Shown piece by piece: positions 62,275 through 64,000 of a stretch of 64,000 nt of DNA (the stretch's first letter is position 1; each line of letters starts with the position of its first letter). This DNA comes from Morganella morganii (GTDB lineage: Bacteria; Pseudomonadota; Gammaproteobacteria; Enterobacterales; Enterobacteriaceae). A program made the translations under genes and the position numbers. The notes under the pieces are model-generated. The model saw nothing but the letters and a program-made list of their open reading frames with translations. It did no database searches and had not been told where the DNA came from. The stretch lies in contig NZ_CP066129.1 of the NCBI RefSeq assembly GCF_019242955.1, positions 1,798,001 to 1,862,000 on the forward strand. The letters are read 5' to 3'.

Positions 62275-62712
62275 ATGTATAAAACGATATTAGTTCCTAT
62301 TGATGTGACAGAAGATGTACTGACAAGCAATGCACTGAAACATGCGATTTATCTGGCGAAAATGTCACAGGCGAAACTGATGTTGTTTCACTCTGTGCCG
62401 GATATTTCTAAATTCTCGATAAGCTATAACTATCACTATGAATTACTGAATTCATTTGCCGAAAAAGCGGTCGCCCGTTCAAAAGAAGAGCTGAAAGCGA
62501 TTGCAGAAAAAGTGGATTTACCGGCGGAACAGATCAGCTATTTTGTGGATTACGGCACCCCGAGAGATAAGGTGCTGGCAAAAGCAAAAGAAATTCATGC
62601 GGATTTAATTGTTGTCGGTTCGCGGCATCCCAGTATCTCAACGCATCTGCTGGGGTCAACTGCATCGGGGATTGTGGCACACGCACCGATTTCTGTACTG
62701 GTTGTCCGCTGA
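62275..62712 (+). CDS. Second UspF-like universal stress protein
   Basis: The product is 145 aa from the ATG at 62275 (AGGGATGGT upstream; the frame is open to 62263). It has the same landmarks as its upstream neighbour (TILVPIDVTE; GSRHPSISTHLLGSTASGIVAHAPISVLVV) and is clearly a paralogue. It differs in the central helix region, which usually sets partner or ligand choice. It has its own promoter region and terminator. Confidence 0.87.
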   Translation: MYKTILVPIDVTEDVLTSNALKHAIYLAKMSQAKLMLFHSVPDISKFSISYNYHYELLNSFAEKAVARSKEELKAIAEKVDLPAEQISYFVDYGTPRDKVLAKAKEIHADLIVVGSRHPSISTHLLGSTASGIVAHAPISVLVVR

Positions 62713-62731
62713 GTATCATGACAGGAACGGA

Positions 62732-62753
62732 AAGGTCCGTAAACACGGACCTT
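62732..62753 (+). terminator. Terminator of the second usp gene
   Basis: AAGGTCCGT-AAAC-ACGGACCTT with a trailing T run (TTTT) is a strong intrinsic terminator, 20 bases after the stop. It also faces the convergent DUF5339 gene. Confidence 0.9.
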
Positions 62754-62770
62754 TTTTGCAGAAGACAGAA

Positions 62771-63064
62771 TTACTGTTTTTCCATCGATGCTTTGAATTC
62801 TTTCAGTGCATCCAGACCTTGCTGACACGCCATGTCCTGAGTCTCTTCCGGCACGGATTTAATCTGTGTTTTCGCTGTTTCCAGCTGTTGTTTCATGGCA
62901 TTGATCTGTGCTGTTGCATCAGCATCGCCTTTGGCTTCCTGTTCTGCAAGTTTGACCATCGCGTCAATCTCGGTGAAATATTCATCACAGACTTTGCTGG
63001 CGTTAGCAGCGAAAGCAGTAACAGAGAACAGGCATCCCAGGGAAATTAGTGTCAGCTTTTTCAT
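62771..63064 (-). CDS. DUF5339 periplasmic protein
   Basis: The product is 97 aa with a signal peptide (about 1-19, AFA). The mature chain is helical and charged, with one Cys near each end (SKVCDEYF and DMACQQG), likely a disulfide. That layout matches the DUF5339 family of small secreted enterobacterial proteins. Function unknown. The ATG at 63064 is the only good start. Confidence 0.8.
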   Translation of the reverse strand: MKKLTLISLGCLFSVTAFAANASKVCDEYFTEIDAMVKLAEQEAKGDADATAQINAMKQQLETAKTQIKSVPEETQDMACQQGLDALKEFKASMEKQ

Positions 63065-63321
63065 TATAGACCTTATGTTGTAGGCAGGAACGGATATGAA
63101 TAATTAATCAATATGCCCCGAAATATCATGGAATATATATAAGAATAAGATGAATCTCAGAATAACTACTTACTTTTTGCATAAGAATAACATGGCCGGG
63201 AATGACTGATCACACAATGAACAATTTGTGCGGATGCAATTGAAACGCATTCTTATTTGTTGACAGGTTATGGACGTAACAATATTGTACCAATGAATAC
63301 AAAAAAGATTACGGAGTAATT

Positions 63322-63732
63322 ATGTCAGCAGTTAATTTTGTTCATATGGATACCACTGCATTTCCTGTGGTGATAATGCAGTCATTCCCGGAAAATATGG
63401 CACAGACAGAACAATGGGTGAAAGAGCTGGATGCACTACTGGATAAGCAGACACCTTTTGCCTTAATTTATCCGCCGAAAACAGGTCCGGAAAAACCGGA
63501 TACGCAGGAAGATATGGATGCACGGAAGTATGTCCGCCGCTGGCTGAAAACCGGAAAAGAGAAAATGGCGGCATATTGCAGCGTAATGATCCTGACTGTT
63601 AACCGGGAAACCGGCGATAAAGCACAACTGGAAAAATTCGCGCCGATGGCCGGTGCCGTTTACGGTGTACCGGTATTTGTGGCGGATGATATGGCTGCGG
63701 CACAGGCAAAGGCGGCAGAAGTTACCGCCTGA
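63322..63732 (+). CDS. Hypothetical cytoplasmic protein
   Basis: The product is 136 aa, mixed alpha/beta, without signal or membrane segment. A central FALIYPPKTGPEKPDTQEDMDARKYVRRWLK stretch is distinctive and the tail is Ala-rich. I do not recognise the family. A GGAG lies seven bases before the ATG. The 250 bp upstream are AT-rich and contain a CGCATTCTTATTTGTTGACA stretch that may include a promoter. It is convergent with a gene cut by the window end. Confidence 0.6.
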   Translation: MSAVNFVHMDTTAFPVVIMQSFPENMAQTEQWVKELDALLDKQTPFALIYPPKTGPEKPDTQEDMDARKYVRRWLKTGKEKMAAYCSVMILTVNRETGDKAQLEKFAPMAGAVYGVPVFVADDMAAAQAKAAEVTA

Positions 63733-63758
63733 AGGCAGATGTTAACAGTAACTGCTGT

Positions 63759-63998
63759 TCATTGGGGTGTTAATTTGTGGCGGAGGTAACAGGCGGTTAT
63801 CTCCACGGATAACGGCAGTTGCTTTTCAATAAATTCCGCCGTTGGTTTCTTATGCTGATGACTGAAAACCGGCAGATAAAGGTCGGCTTTCAGCATTTCC
63901 AGAAAACGGGCGGCAACAGCCAGCAATGTTTCCTCCGACGCGGCAATTCCCGGCAGTGTTTTCAGCCCGGCAGCCAGTTGCTGTGCGGCGCGCAGCGG
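63759..63998 (-). CDS. C-terminal end of an unknown protein, cut by the window edge
   Basis: A minus-strand frame runs from the right edge to a TGA at 63759-63761, giving 79 residues. It is alpha-helical (AAQQLAAGLKTLPGI, LLAVAARFLEMLKADLYLPVF) and ends EITACYLRHKLTPQ. Codon use fits the chromosome, so it is likely the end of a real gene whose start lies outside the window. The family cannot be named from this part. Confidence 0.55.
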   Translation of the reverse strand, partial: PLRAAQQLAAGLKTLPGIAASEETLLAVAARFLEMLKADLYLPVFSHQHKKPTAEFIEKQLPLSVEITACYLRHKLTPQ

Positions 63999-64000
63999 GC

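Noticed and set aside
1-64000. tRNA, rRNA, CRISPR array, complete insertion sequence or intact prophage
   Set aside because: I looked on both strands for cloverleaf-type ends, regularly spaced repeats and transposase or integrase proteins and saw none; only a tail-fibre scar remains.

Overview
The window is one continuous piece of an Enterobacterales chromosome. GC is about half by eye, codon use is uniform and genes are tightly packed. Gene order follows the Escherichia coli backbone in several blocks: manXYZ-yobD-mntP-rlmA, sdaA-nudL-pabB-yoaH, the copC/copD/yebY set with the SdsR small RNA, msrC-proQ-prc, and guaB-guaA beside xseA. The proteins are diverged from E. coli, and many small genes are typical of Morganellaceae. 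The GC level fits Morganella better than the AT-rich Proteus or Providencia. That genus call is inference.

Layout. Positions 1-1.1 kb are an AT-rich accessory scar: an open-ended membrane fragment, the last 42 codons of a phage tail fibre, and a sugar acetyltransferase. 1.5-6 kb holds small envelope and stress genes, among them a DUF1287 protein, OsmB, a Rob-like AraC regulator and a lipoprotein. 6-17.5 kb carries a family 9 glycosyltransferase, YddG, a MscM-type channel, HdeD, a regulator with the AzlCD exporter, an isochorismatase-fold protein lacking its cysteine, a QseBC/PmrAB-type two-component system, an MBL-fold enzyme and an FMN reductase. 17.6-24.5 kb is core: ptrB, xseA, guaB, guaA.

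25-35 kb is the main accessory block. A three-gene unit (YcaC-like hydrolase, YtcJ-like amidohydrolase, MFS exporter with an extra soluble domain) starts behind a perfect palindrome. It is followed by three minus-strand surface genes: an HAF-repeat autotransporter, a YadA-type trimeric adhesin and a secreted VWA protein. A 1.2-kb AT-rich gap separates the first two. 35-46 kb returns to backbone: a ParB-like unknown, rlmA, mntP behind a manganese riboswitch, yobD, manXYZ, sdaA, nudL, pabB, yoaH, yebF, holE. 46.8-55.3 kb holds ftnA, copC-copD-yebY, SdsR, msrC, proQ, prc, ogt, a DUF488 gene and hemB. 56-64 kb has a DUF2339-DUF3999 membrane pair, yecF, a stand-alone NAD(P)HX dehydratase, two UspF-type stress proteins, a DUF5339 protein and two unknowns, the last cut by the window edge.

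No tRNA, rRNA, CRISPR array, complete insertion sequence or intact prophage was seen. The least explained signals are short ORFs with good ribosome-binding sites in otherwise empty minus-strand gaps (53.0 and 55.7 kb), a run of five hairpins between yebF and holE, a 110-bp inverted repeat at 54.2 kb, and the palindrome-controlled hydrolase/amidohydrolase/exporter unit.
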